A stretch of DNA of 6,952 nucleotides, taken from positions 1 through 6,952 of the forward strand of contig JAHFCD010000120.1 in the NCBI GenBank assembly GCA_023249695.1, in the 5' to 3' direction. Under the pieces are notes generated by a model that ran no database searches, was not told where the DNA came from, and saw only the letters and a list, made by a program, of their open reading frames with translations. Shown piece after piece: positions 1 through 4,832 of the stretch. Each line of letters opens with the position of its first letter. The stretch's first letter is position 1. Position numbers and translations under genes: made by a program. The DNA comes from Elusimicrobiota bacterium. Its GTDB lineage: Bacteria; Elusimicrobiota; Elusimicrobia; UBA1565; UBA9628.

Positions 1-537
1 CACTTCATCGAGTTGTGCGACCAGCGCAAGATTCCTCTTCTGTTCCTGCAGAACATCACCGGCTTCATGGTCGGCAAGGACTTCGAGCAGGCCGGCATCA
101 TCAAGCACGGCGCCAAGCTCGTGCAAGCCGTCTCCACGGCCCGCGTTCCGAAGATCACCGTGATCGTCGGCTCCTCCAACGGCGCCGGCAACTACGCGAT
201 GTGCGGCCGCTCCTTCGGCGCGCGCTTCCTGTTCACCTGGCCCAACTCCCGCGTCTCGGTGATGGGCGCCGACCAGGCCGCCACCGTCATGACGATCATC
301 AAGCGCGAGCAGCTCAAGCGCCAGAAGCTGGAGCTCAGCGCCGAGGACGAGGCCAAGATCCAAGCTCCGATCCGCGCGCAGTACGAGGCCGAGGGCCATC
401 CTTACTTCGGCACCGCGCGCCTGTGGGACGACGGCATCATCGCGCCCGCCGACACGCGCCGGGTGCTGGCGATGGCCTTGGCCGCCGCGGCCCATGCCCC
501 TATCGGCGACCTGCATCGCCCCGTCTTCAGGATGTGA
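1..537 (+). CDS. liuB: 3-methylcrotonyl-CoA carboxylase beta subunit, C-terminal part (5' end outside window)
   Basis: This is the carboxyltransferase subunit of a biotin-dependent acyl-CoA carboxylase. It moves the carboxyl group from carboxybiotin to 3-methylcrotonyl-CoA, giving 3-methylglutaconyl-CoA, a cytosolic step of leucine breakdown. The frame is open from base 1, so only the last 178 residues are seen of a family usually about 530-560 long. Diagnostic stretches are [11 protein letters not shown] near residues 16-26, [13 protein letters not shown] around 61-73, and SVMGADQAA around 85-93. The protein ends in VFRM, a common ending for methylcrotonyl-CoA carboxylase beta chains. NITGFMVG together with NYAMCGR favours methylcrotonyl-CoA over propionyl-CoA or acetyl-CoA carboxylase. 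The hydratase and HMG-CoA lyase genes that follow supply the next two steps of the same pathway, supporting the substrate call. The biotin-carrying alpha subunit is not in the window. Confidence 0.93.
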   Translation, partial: HFIELCDQRKIPLLFLQNITGFMVGKDFEQAGIIKHGAKLVQAVSTARVPKITVIVGSSNGAGNYAMCGRSFGARFLFTWPNSRVSVMGADQAATVMTIIKREQLKRQKLELSAEDEAKIQAPIRAQYEAEGHPYFGTARLWDDGIIAPADTRRVLAMALAAAAHAPIGDLHRPVFRM

Positions 538-539
538 CC

Positions 540-1319
540 ATGGAATACCAGCACTTGAAAGTCCACGCCGGCCCCGTCACCAAGGTGACGCTCTCCCGTC
601 CGGAATTGCGCAACGCGATGAGCGACGTCACGCTGCGCTCGTTGACCGCGGTGTTCCAGAAGATCGCCAAGGACCCCGACGTCCGCGTCGTCATCGTCAC
701 CGGCGGAGGCAAGGATTTCTGCGCCGGCGCCGACATCAACTGGATGAAGTCTTCAGGACAGCTTCCGGAGGAAGCGGGCAAGAAGGACGCCCGCCTCCTG
801 GCCGATATGCTCCAGGCCGTCGACGAGTGCCCCGTGCCGGTCATCGTCGCCGCGCAGGGCAACGTCTTCGGAGGGGGGCTCGGCCTCGTCGCCGCCTGCG
901 ACATCTCCGTCCTCGCCGACGACGCGAAGCTGTCCTTCTCCGAGTGCCGCCTGGGGATCATGCCCGCCGTCATCTCCTGCTGGGTCCTCCCGAAGATCGG
1001 CGCCGCCAACGCCCGCCGCTACTACCTGACCGCCGAGGTGTTCGGCGCGAAGGACGCGGTGCACATGGGCCTCGCGCACGAGGAAGTGCCCGCCGCCGAG
1101 CTGTACGCGAAGGCGGACGCGATCGCCGCGAACATCCTCAAGTGCGGCCCCAACGCCGTGCGGGCCGCGAAGGCCCTCCTGCCTCGCCTCGGCGTGCTCG
1201 GCCTGCACCAGCGCATCGGCATGACCGTCGACACCTTGGTCCGCCTGCGCTCCTCGGCCGAAGGCCAAGAGGGCCTCGCCGCCTTCCTCGAGAAACGGGC
1301 CCCCGAATGGACCCGGTAA
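540..1319 (+). CDS. liuC: Methylglutaconyl-CoA hydratase-type enoyl-CoA hydratase (crotonase family)
   Basis: This 259-residue crotonase-fold protein probably hydrates 3-methylglutaconyl-CoA to HMG-CoA. The first oxyanion-hole segment is CAGAD at residues 61-65 and the second is GGGLGLVAACD at 111-121. The acidic residue matching the second catalytic glutamate of crotonases is E135, in the segment SECRLGIMPAVIS. The position of the other classical glutamate (in GGGxEL) is glycine 115, as I recall for bacterial LiuC-type hydratases but unlike human AUH. The C-terminal tail, with SSAEGQEGLAAFLEKRAPEW, is typical of the family. The ATG follows the carboxylase stop by 2 bp and has an AGGA ribosome site at 529-532, seven bases upstream. 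Its end overlaps the lyase gene by 13 bp, so the three genes are likely co-transcribed and translationally coupled. The exact substrate is inferred from neighbours; a general enoyl-CoA hydratase is the alternative. Confidence 0.88.
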   Translation: MEYQHLKVHAGPVTKVTLSRPELRNAMSDVTLRSLTAVFQKIAKDPDVRVVIVTGGGKDFCAGADINWMKSSGQLPEEAGKKDARLLADMLQAVDECPVPVIVAAQGNVFGGGLGLVAACDISVLADDAKLSFSECRLGIMPAVISCWVLPKIGAANARRYYLTAEVFGAKDAVHMGLAHEEVPAAELYAKADAIAANILKCGPNAVRAAKALLPRLGVLGLHQRIGMTVDTLVRLRSSAEGQEGLAAFLEKRAPEWTR

Positions 1320-2203
1320 AGCCTCGCCCGACGCCGCGCCTCGTCGAGGTCGGCCCTCGCGACGGCCTGCAGAACGAGAAGGGCCTCATCCCGCTCGACG
1401 CCAAGGTCGCCTTCGTCGACGCCCTGTCCGAAACGGGCCTCCAGGAGATCGAGGCCGGCTCCTTCGTCAATCCGAAGGCCGTCCCGCAGATGGCCAACTC
1501 CGAGCAGGTCTTCGCGCGCATCAAGCGCAAGCCCGGGGTGCTCTACTCCGCCTTGGTTCCCAACGAGCTCGGCCTCGACCTGGCGCTCGCGTGCAAGGCC
1601 GACAAGATCTCCGTCTTCACCGCCGCCTCCGAGACCTTCAACCAGAAGAACATCAAGGCCTCGATCAAGGACTCGATCGAGCGCTTCCGGCCGGTCGTCC
1701 TGCGCACGCGCCAGGCGAAGCTGCCGATCCGCGGCTACGTCTCCACCGCGTTCTGGTGCCCCTTCGAGGGACAGGTCAAGCCGGAGAAGGTCGTCGAGGT
1801 CGTCAAGATGCTCTCCGGCATCGGCGTGACCGAGTTCTCCATCGGCGACACCATCGGCAAGGCCTCGCCCGACGAGGTCCGCAAGCTTCTGTTCCTGCTC
1901 TGCAAGGCCGTGCCCAAGGACAGCATCTTCCTCCACTTCCACAACACCTTCGGCCGCGCGGTCGCCAACTCGATCGTCGCCTGGAAGACCTTCGGCATCA
2001 CCGGCTTCGACGCCTCCACCGGTGGAGTCGGCGGCTGCCCCTACGCGCCGGGCGCGTCGGGCAATGTCGCGACCGAGGCCCTCGTCTCCGCCTTCAAGGC
2101 CGCCGGCTCCGACACCGGCATCGACGAAGCCAAGCTCAAGGCCGCCGCGGTCGGTCTCTTCAAGCATCTCGGGCGCCCGGTCGGCGCCCGCCCTCCGAAG
2201 TAG
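1307..2203 (+). CDS. mvaB: Hydroxymethylglutaryl-CoA lyase
   Basis: The product cleaves HMG-CoA to acetyl-CoA and acetoacetate, the last step of leucine degradation; liuE is a synonym in liu operons. The 298-residue length is normal for the bacterial enzyme, a TIM-barrel metal-dependent lyase. The N-terminal motif VEVGPRDGLQNE (residues 13-24) supplies the catalytic arginine R18 and metal ligand D19. SFVNPKAVPQM follows at 52-62. The metal-binding histidines are H210 and H212 in HFHNTFG. The lyase signature GGCPYAPGASGN lies at 242-253 with active-site cysteine C244 and asparagine N253. The usual HxHDT motif reads HxHNT here. The ATG lies within the hydratase gene (13-bp overlap). No strong ribosome site is seen, which fits translational coupling, and homology begins within the first ten residues, so no earlier start is needed. 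Confidence 0.93.
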   Translation: MDPVKPRPTPRLVEVGPRDGLQNEKGLIPLDAKVAFVDALSETGLQEIEAGSFVNPKAVPQMANSEQVFARIKRKPGVLYSALVPNELGLDLALACKADKISVFTAASETFNQKNIKASIKDSIERFRPVVLRTRQAKLPIRGYVSTAFWCPFEGQVKPEKVVEVVKMLSGIGVTEFSIGDTIGKASPDEVRKLLFLLCKAVPKDSIFLHFHNTFGRAVANSIVAWKTFGITGFDASTGGVGGCPYAPGASGNVATEALVSAFKAAGSDTGIDEAKLKAAAVGLFKHLGRPVGARPPK

Positions 2204-2231
2204 CGCGGCACCCGAACGGGATGCTCCCGCG
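2204..2231. terminator. GC-rich hairpin between convergent genes, possible terminator
   Basis: Directly after the lyase stop codon, GCACCC pairs with GGGATGC (one bulged A) around a GAAC loop at 2208-2224. Flanking CGCG at 2204-2207 can pair with CGCG at 2228-2231 to lengthen the stem. No T-run follows on either strand, so this is not a classical intrinsic terminator. It sits in the 34-bp gap between two genes that converge, where a hairpin could block read-through from both sides. This is inferred from position and pairing only. Confidence 0.3.
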
Positions 2232-2237
2232 GAGGAT

Positions 2238-3482
2238 TTACTTCGGATCGCCTTTGATTCGTCCCCAGGCGATCTTCACCCGCTCGATGAGCCCCGCCGG
2301 TTTTTGGGGGGATGTTTTCACCGGCGGCGGCTCGGCATTGCGCGCGGCGGCGATCGGCGCGGCGGGCGAGAGGCGGTTCGTGATCACGACCGGAGCGGGC
2401 GCCGCGGGCGCGGTTTTTTCGGCGACGCGGGCGGGGGGAGCGGGGGGAGCTCGCGTCGGGGCTCTCTCGACGGCGGGCTCCGGCTTGACCGGTTTGACCT
2501 TGGGCTGGGACAGAAGGACCGACAGATCGGCCAAGGTCAGCGTCGCGGGAGGTCCCGTGGCGGGGGCGGCCTCGGACTGGTGCTGCGCCTCGGTGAGGCG
2601 TTCGAGCTCGCGCACCAGCTTCAGCGCGCTTTGCGCGTAGCCGGGGGGAAGGTCGTTCTGGCGGGAGACGGTCTCGTGCAGCTGTGGAAAGTGCGGGTGG
2701 TAATACATCCGGTGCTTGCCGCCCTGGCGGAGCGCGAAGCCGTAGCCCGAGTACAAGGTGTCGAGATCGTTCTGGCCCCAGCCGGTCTTGTTGTTCTCCA
2801 TGTCCGCGCGCAGCTTGGCGGCCGTGCCCGAGGGCCTCAAGACGTACGCCGGCTTGACGGCGGCGGCGGGTGCGGGCCTGCTCGTTTTCTCGACGACCGG
2901 GTCGGCGTCGCGCTGGAGAAGCGAGGTGCGCACCTCCCAGGCTTTCAGCGTGATGGTCTGGTAGGCTTCCTCGACGATCGCCTGGCCGTCGTCGTCGAGC
3001 CACGGGCCGTAGTACTGGCGCATCTCCATGAGCTTGGCCACGGCGCCGTACAGCTCGGCGCGGCCCTCCTTGTCCATCGCGCGGCCCGGCTTGGCGAGGG
3101 CGCGGGCGGTCTCGGCGAGCTCGTAGGCCTTGGCGCGGACGGTTTCCTTGGCGTCCTCGACGGCGAGCTCAAGGGCGCCCTTGCGATCGGAAGGGCTCAG
3201 CGCGGCGAAGGCCTGCGGAGTGACGGCGAGGCTGACCGCGAGCGCCTGGACGAGCGGCGCCGTCGCGCGCAGCGCCTCGGGCGAGGCCAAGGACAGCGAG
3301 CCGAGCCCTGGGGGAAATACCGCCGTGAGGCTCGGATCATTGAAGGCGACGGCGAGCGGGCCGGACCACGCGCCTCCGGGCGGGGCGAACACCGTGCCCG
3401 CCGACGACACGACCCCGGCGCGGGCCGAGACGGCCAGCGCCGCGGCGAGCAAGAGGGGGATCGCTCGACGAAAGAGGGGCAC
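2238..3482 (-). CDS. Exported Ala/Pro-rich protein with a HicA-like segment, function unknown
   Basis: I do not recognise this protein as a whole. From the GTG at 3482 it has 414 residues. Residues 1-22 form a signal peptide: FRR, then the hydrophobic run AIPLLLAAALAV, then SARA before the likely cleavage site. Residues about 28-90 are low-charge and Gly/Ala/Pro/Ser-rich. Residues about 95-195 look helical and charged (ELAVEDAKETVRAKAYELAE). Residues about 217-300 resemble the HicA/YcfA mRNA-interferase fold: DLDTLYSGYGFALR, then GGKHRMYYHP with a histidine where HicA carries its catalytic GSH histidine, then a C-terminal helix. Residues about 327-397 are a Pro/Ala-rich linker, and a short basic amphipathic segment (LIERVKIAWGRIKG) ends the chain. 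The frame stays open to an ATG at 3566, but that start would bury the signal peptide behind 28 residues. The gene converges with the lyase gene and diverges from the XRE gene. Confidence concerns the gene and its export, not a function. Confidence 0.75.
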   Translation of the reverse strand: MPLFRRAIPLLLAAALAVSARAGVVSSAGTVFAPPGGAWSGPLAVAFNDPSLTAVFPPGLGSLSLASPEALRATAPLVQALAVSLAVTPQAFAALSPSDRKGALELAVEDAKETVRAKAYELAETARALAKPGRAMDKEGRAELYGAVAKLMEMRQYYGPWLDDDGQAIVEEAYQTITLKAWEVRTSLLQRDADPVVEKTSRPAPAAAVKPAYVLRPSGTAAKLRADMENNKTGWGQNDLDTLYSGYGFALRQGGKHRMYYHPHFPQLHETVSRQNDLPPGYAQSALKLVRELERLTEAQHQSEAAPATGPPATLTLADLSVLLSQPKVKPVKPEPAVERAPTRAPPAPPARVAEKTAPAAPAPVVITNRLSPAAPIAAARNAEPPPVKTSPQKPAGLIERVKIAWGRIKGDPK

Positions 3483-3488
3483 GATTGG

Positions 3489-3494
3489 AGTATA
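3489..3494 (-). promoter_or_regulatory. Candidate -10 box for the exported-protein gene
   Basis: On the - strand the hexamer TATACT lies exactly six bases before the proposed GTG start at 3482. Transcription starting the usual six to seven bases downstream would begin at or next to the GTG, giving a leaderless or nearly leaderless message. That agrees with the lack of any Shine-Dalgarno sequence there. No good -35 hexamer is visible at 17 bp spacing. Confidence 0.4.
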
Positions 3495-3531
3495 ACCCCG
3501 GGCCGCCGGGCGCGCCAGGGGAGGATTCTCT

Positions 3532-3573
3532 CCATGTTCCAGGAGTTTTGGACCCCATGTTCCCAAATTCCTG
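3532..3573. repeat. Short direct and inverted repeats upstream of the exported-protein gene
   Basis: The nonamer CCATGTTCC occurs at 3532-3540 and again at 3555-3563, a 23-bp phase of roughly two helical turns. Between and after these copies, CAGGAGTTTTGG at 3540-3551 and CCCAAATTCCTG at 3562-3573 form an imperfect inverted pair (10 of 12 positions). The arrangement, 40-90 bp upstream of the gene start on the - strand, would suit a regulator binding as a dimer, though no partner is identified. Confidence 0.35.
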
Positions 3574-3600
3574 CCTTTGCCGCAGCACGGGGCATACTCC

Positions 3601-3692
3601 AGCGGCTCTTGGCTTTAAAGCAAAATGGCCTGCTACGGCGGCAATTTAAGTCCTCTATTCCGATTTCGTTTGCATTAGAGCCAAGAGCCGCC
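3601..3692. repeat. 24-bp imperfect inverted repeat around a 44-bp spacer
   Basis: The left arm is 3601-3624 and the right arm 3669-3692. On one strand the arms match at 21 of 24 positions, sharing the exact core GCGGCTCTTGGCT, with TAA and GCAAA also matched near the inner end. The spacer is about 44 bp. The element lies between the divergent exported-protein and XRE genes and has no convincing protein-coding content. It could fold into a long hairpin in RNA or as a cruciform. It is not followed by a T-run, so a simple intrinsic terminator is unlikely. A non-autonomous inverted-repeat element, a small structured RNA or an extended operator are the options. Confidence 0.65.
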
Positions 3693-3737
3693 GCAGGGTG
3701 GTCCCCAGCCAAGGGAACATTTTACGGGGTTCAATCG

Positions 3738-3743
3738 TATATA
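3738..3743 (+). promoter_or_regulatory. Candidate -10 box for the XRE regulator gene
   Basis: TATATA ends six bases before the ATG at 3750, so transcription would begin at or beside the start codon. The same spacing occurs on the other strand before the exported-protein gene. GAGGG at 3744-3748 lies too close to the ATG (one base) to be a normal ribosome site. No clear -35 hexamer is visible. Confidence 0.35.
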
Positions 3744-3749
3744 GAGGGC

Positions 3750-4058
3750 ATGGACACCCTATTCGCCGTCTCTGAAGTGGCCTCATTGCTCAAGCAACTG
3801 AGACAGGAGCGTCGTATTTCTCAACTCCAACTCGCGGATCAATCTGGAGTTGATGCTTCCGTCGTCAACCGCGCGGAGCGCGGAGAAAACGCCAAATTAG
3901 CCACTTGGGTGAAACTGTTCGAGGGCCTGGGATATCGTTTACGCATCGAGGCTGTGGAGCTTTCGGAGGAATCCGGGGAGGTGCTGATCGAGGAGGCCGC
4001 TCGGAGGCGCGAAAGTATAAGACAGGGCTTGCGTGTCGGCAAACGCCGTTTCTATTGA
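3750..4058 (+). CDS. XRE-family helix-turn-helix regulator (antitoxin-like, unpaired)
   Basis: This is a 102-residue protein with one Cro/C1-type (HTH_3) DNA-binding domain. Residues 9-22 form the first helix (EVASLLKQLRQERR). SQLQLADQSGVDASVVNRAERG at 24-45 is the helix-turn-helix with its typical A-x-x-x-G-V and following E-R-G turn. Helices of the WVKLFEGLGYRLRIE type follow at 53-67. A charged tail (about 80-102) ends in basic residues. Such proteins act as cytosolic repressors, often as antitoxins beside a RelE/HigB- or HipA-like toxin. No toxin gene is present: a tRNA lies downstream, and the divergent neighbour is exported. GC content of this gene (about 50-55 % in sample lines) is far below that of flanking genes (about 70 %), suggesting acquisition from elsewhere. 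The inverted repeats upstream are candidate binding sites, by inference from position. Confidence 0.85.
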   Translation: MDTLFAVSEVASLLKQLRQERRISQLQLADQSGVDASVVNRAERGENAKLATWVKLFEGLGYRLRIEAVELSEESGEVLIEEAARRRESIRQGLRVGKRRFY

Positions 4059-4060
4059 CT

Positions 4061-4099
4061 TCACGTCTTGAGGGTTCGATTCCCGGCGGTTGGGCAATG
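4061..4099 (+). other. tRNA-3'-end-like remnant, possible attachment-site scar
   Basis: Just after the XRE stop codon the + strand reads like the 3' part of a tRNA. A T-loop TTCGATT at 4075-4081 is flanked by GGG and CCC, with CGGCGGTTGGGCA after it. A small GAC/GTC pair around TTCAC at 4058-4068 could be a variable arm. Only three of five T-stem pairs form and no matching 5' half is visible, so it is not a functional tRNA. Bases 4073-4089 match the inverse of 4118-4134 inside the neighbouring tRNA-Arg at 16 of 17 positions, so the two T-arms face each other. It may be a duplicated tRNA end left by an integration event. Confidence 0.4.
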
Positions 4100-4109
4100 A
4101 GCAAGTAAG

Positions 4110-4184
4110 TGGTGCGCCCGCCAGGAATCGAACCTGGACCCGCAGCTTCGGAGGCTGCTGTGATATCCATTTCACCACGGGCGC
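4110..4184 (-). tRNA. tRNA-Arg, anticodon CCG
   Basis: A full cloverleaf can be drawn on the - strand. The acceptor stem GCGCCCG/CGGGCGC has seven pairs. The D-stem is GTGA/TCAC with an eight-base loop. The anticodon stem GCAGC/GCTGC closes the loop CTCCGAA, placing CCG at positions 34-36, which reads the arginine codon CGG. The variable region has four bases (GGGT). The T-stem CCAGG/CCTGG closes TTCGATT. The discriminator base is A, and CCA is encoded in the genome at 4112-4110. CGG is a codon expected to be used in a genome this rich in GC. Confidence 0.96.
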
Positions 4185-4206
4185 GGTGAGGTGGGAACTT
4201 TCGGTA

Positions 4207-4212
4207 TTTTAG
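4207..4212 (-). promoter_or_regulatory. Possible -10 box for the tRNA-Arg gene
   Basis: The - strand hexamer TAAAAT ends 22 bases upstream of the tRNA 5' end, inside the only AT-rich stretch of this gap. No convincing -35 box is present; the expected place is occupied by the terminator stem of the upstream gene. Low confidence, based on position and composition. Confidence 0.25.
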
Positions 4213-4213
4213 C

Positions 4214-4240
4214 TTAAAAAGGCGCGCCGGCGGCCGGCGC
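4214..4240 (-). terminator. Intrinsic terminator after the small exported-protein gene
   Basis: Immediately after the TAA stop, the - strand forms a GC-only hairpin: GCGCCG pairs with CGGCGC around a GCCGC loop. GCC then TTTTTAA follow. This is a textbook Rho-independent terminator that would end transcription of the TPR/exported-protein pair and isolate the tRNA downstream. Confidence 0.8.
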
Positions 4241-4801
4241 TTATTGGCCCGGCCCGGGCGGATTGTCGTGCGGCGCGACTTCCTTCAGGGAATTCGCGAT
4301 CTCGGACGCGGCCTTGGCGCCGGCCTTGTCGTTGTACTTGAAGCGGTAATAGACCTTCGTGCCTTCGACCAAAATCATCGCGTTGAGCGCCTGGGGATGG
4401 CCGGGAAAGTCGATCGTCGCCGACGGGAAGCCCGCCCTCTTCTCCCGGCGCACGCGCGATTTGAGGCCCACCGTCTTCGCGTCGGCGCGGATCGAAGCGA
4501 TGTAAGCGTCGAAGGTCTTCACGTTCATTTCGGCGTAGACCAAGGTCTTCGGCATGACCGCCAGATCGACCATTCCGATCTTGGCGCAGGCCATGCGCGA
4601 GCTCAGCCCCTTGCAGGCCAGCGGGAAAAGGTCGGCGACCTCGATGGCGCCGTGGAAGGCGGGCTTGGCGGAGTAGGCCTCGGAGTAGGTCAGCAGGTAG
4701 CCGTAGTGTCCCATGAAGGCGTTCGCGGCATGAGCCGGGAAAGTGAAGGCGCCAAAAAAGGCGCCCAGAAGGCCGGCGACGGCGAGCGAGCGTGTTTTCA
4801 T
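4241..4801 (-). CDS. Small exported protein of unknown function
   Basis: This is a 186-residue protein that I do not recognise. Residues 1-25 are a clear signal peptide: MKTR, a hydrophobic core of Ala, Leu, Gly and Phe, then PAHA before the likely cleavage at A26. The mature part has exactly two cysteines, C63 and C72, close enough for one disulfide. No lipobox cysteine and no further membrane segment are seen. The C-terminal third shows strand-rich sequence (AMILVEGTKVYYRFKYN, about 141-157), then a helix (GAKAASEIANSLKEV, 161-175). That order is reminiscent of PsbP/Mog1-type small domains, but this is only a resemblance. The chain ends in a Pro/Gly-rich tail. The ATG is preceded by GGAG (+ strand 4806-4809) at a four-base spacing. 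The gene lies 31 bp downstream of the TPR gene on the same strand and ends in a terminator, so the two probably form one transcript. Confidence 0.8.
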   Translation of the reverse strand: MKTRSLAVAGLLGAFFGAFTFPAHAANAFMGHYGYLLTYSEAYSAKPAFHGAIEVADLFPLACKGLSSRMACAKIGMVDLAVMPKTLVYAEMNVKTFDAYIASIRADAKTVGLKSRVRREKRAGFPSATIDFPGHPQALNAMILVEGTKVYYRFKYNDKAGAKAASEIANSLKEVAPHDNPPGPGQ

Positions 4802-4832
4802 TTGTCTCCGGGTCGATGGGGGAATGCCGATG

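Larger units (their letters stand above)
3486..3601. repeat. Inverted pair of a 14-15 bp promoter-like word
   Basis: The - strand word CGGGGTTATACTCCA (3500 down to 3486), which includes the TATACT box, recurs on the + strand as CGGGGCATACTCCA at 3588-3601. The only difference is TT replaced by C. The arms face each other across about 87 bp. The second copy ends where the larger 24-bp inverted repeat begins. It may be a duplicated promoter or operator half-site, or debris of a rearrangement. Confidence 0.45.

Noticed and set aside
1022..2167. Long - strand open frame opposite the lyase and hydratase genes
   Set aside because: The translation is compositionally biased and matches no family, while the + strand holds two well-recognised enzymes over the same bases.
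3483..3566. Upstream ATG start at 3566 for the exported-protein gene
   Set aside because: It would add 28 residues before an otherwise perfect signal peptide. It also lies in the low-GC repeat region and upstream of the likely promoter.
3601..3692. Integron attC site or intrinsic terminator
   Set aside because: The arms do not end in the AAC/GTT core words of attC sites, no integrase or cassette array is present, and no T-run follows either arm.
2022..3749. Long open + strand frame running through the exported-protein gene into the XRE gene
   Set aside because: It is open because of the high GC content. Its translation is Arg/Gly-rich low-complexity antisense of the exported-protein gene. 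Only the last 102 residues from the ATG at 3750 look like a protein.
2238..4058. HicA-like protein plus XRE protein as a toxin-antitoxin pair
   Set aside because: The HicA-like segment sits in a large protein with a signal peptide. The genes are divergent rather than co-transcribed, and the XRE protein has no HicB domain. The base composition of the two genes also differs strongly.
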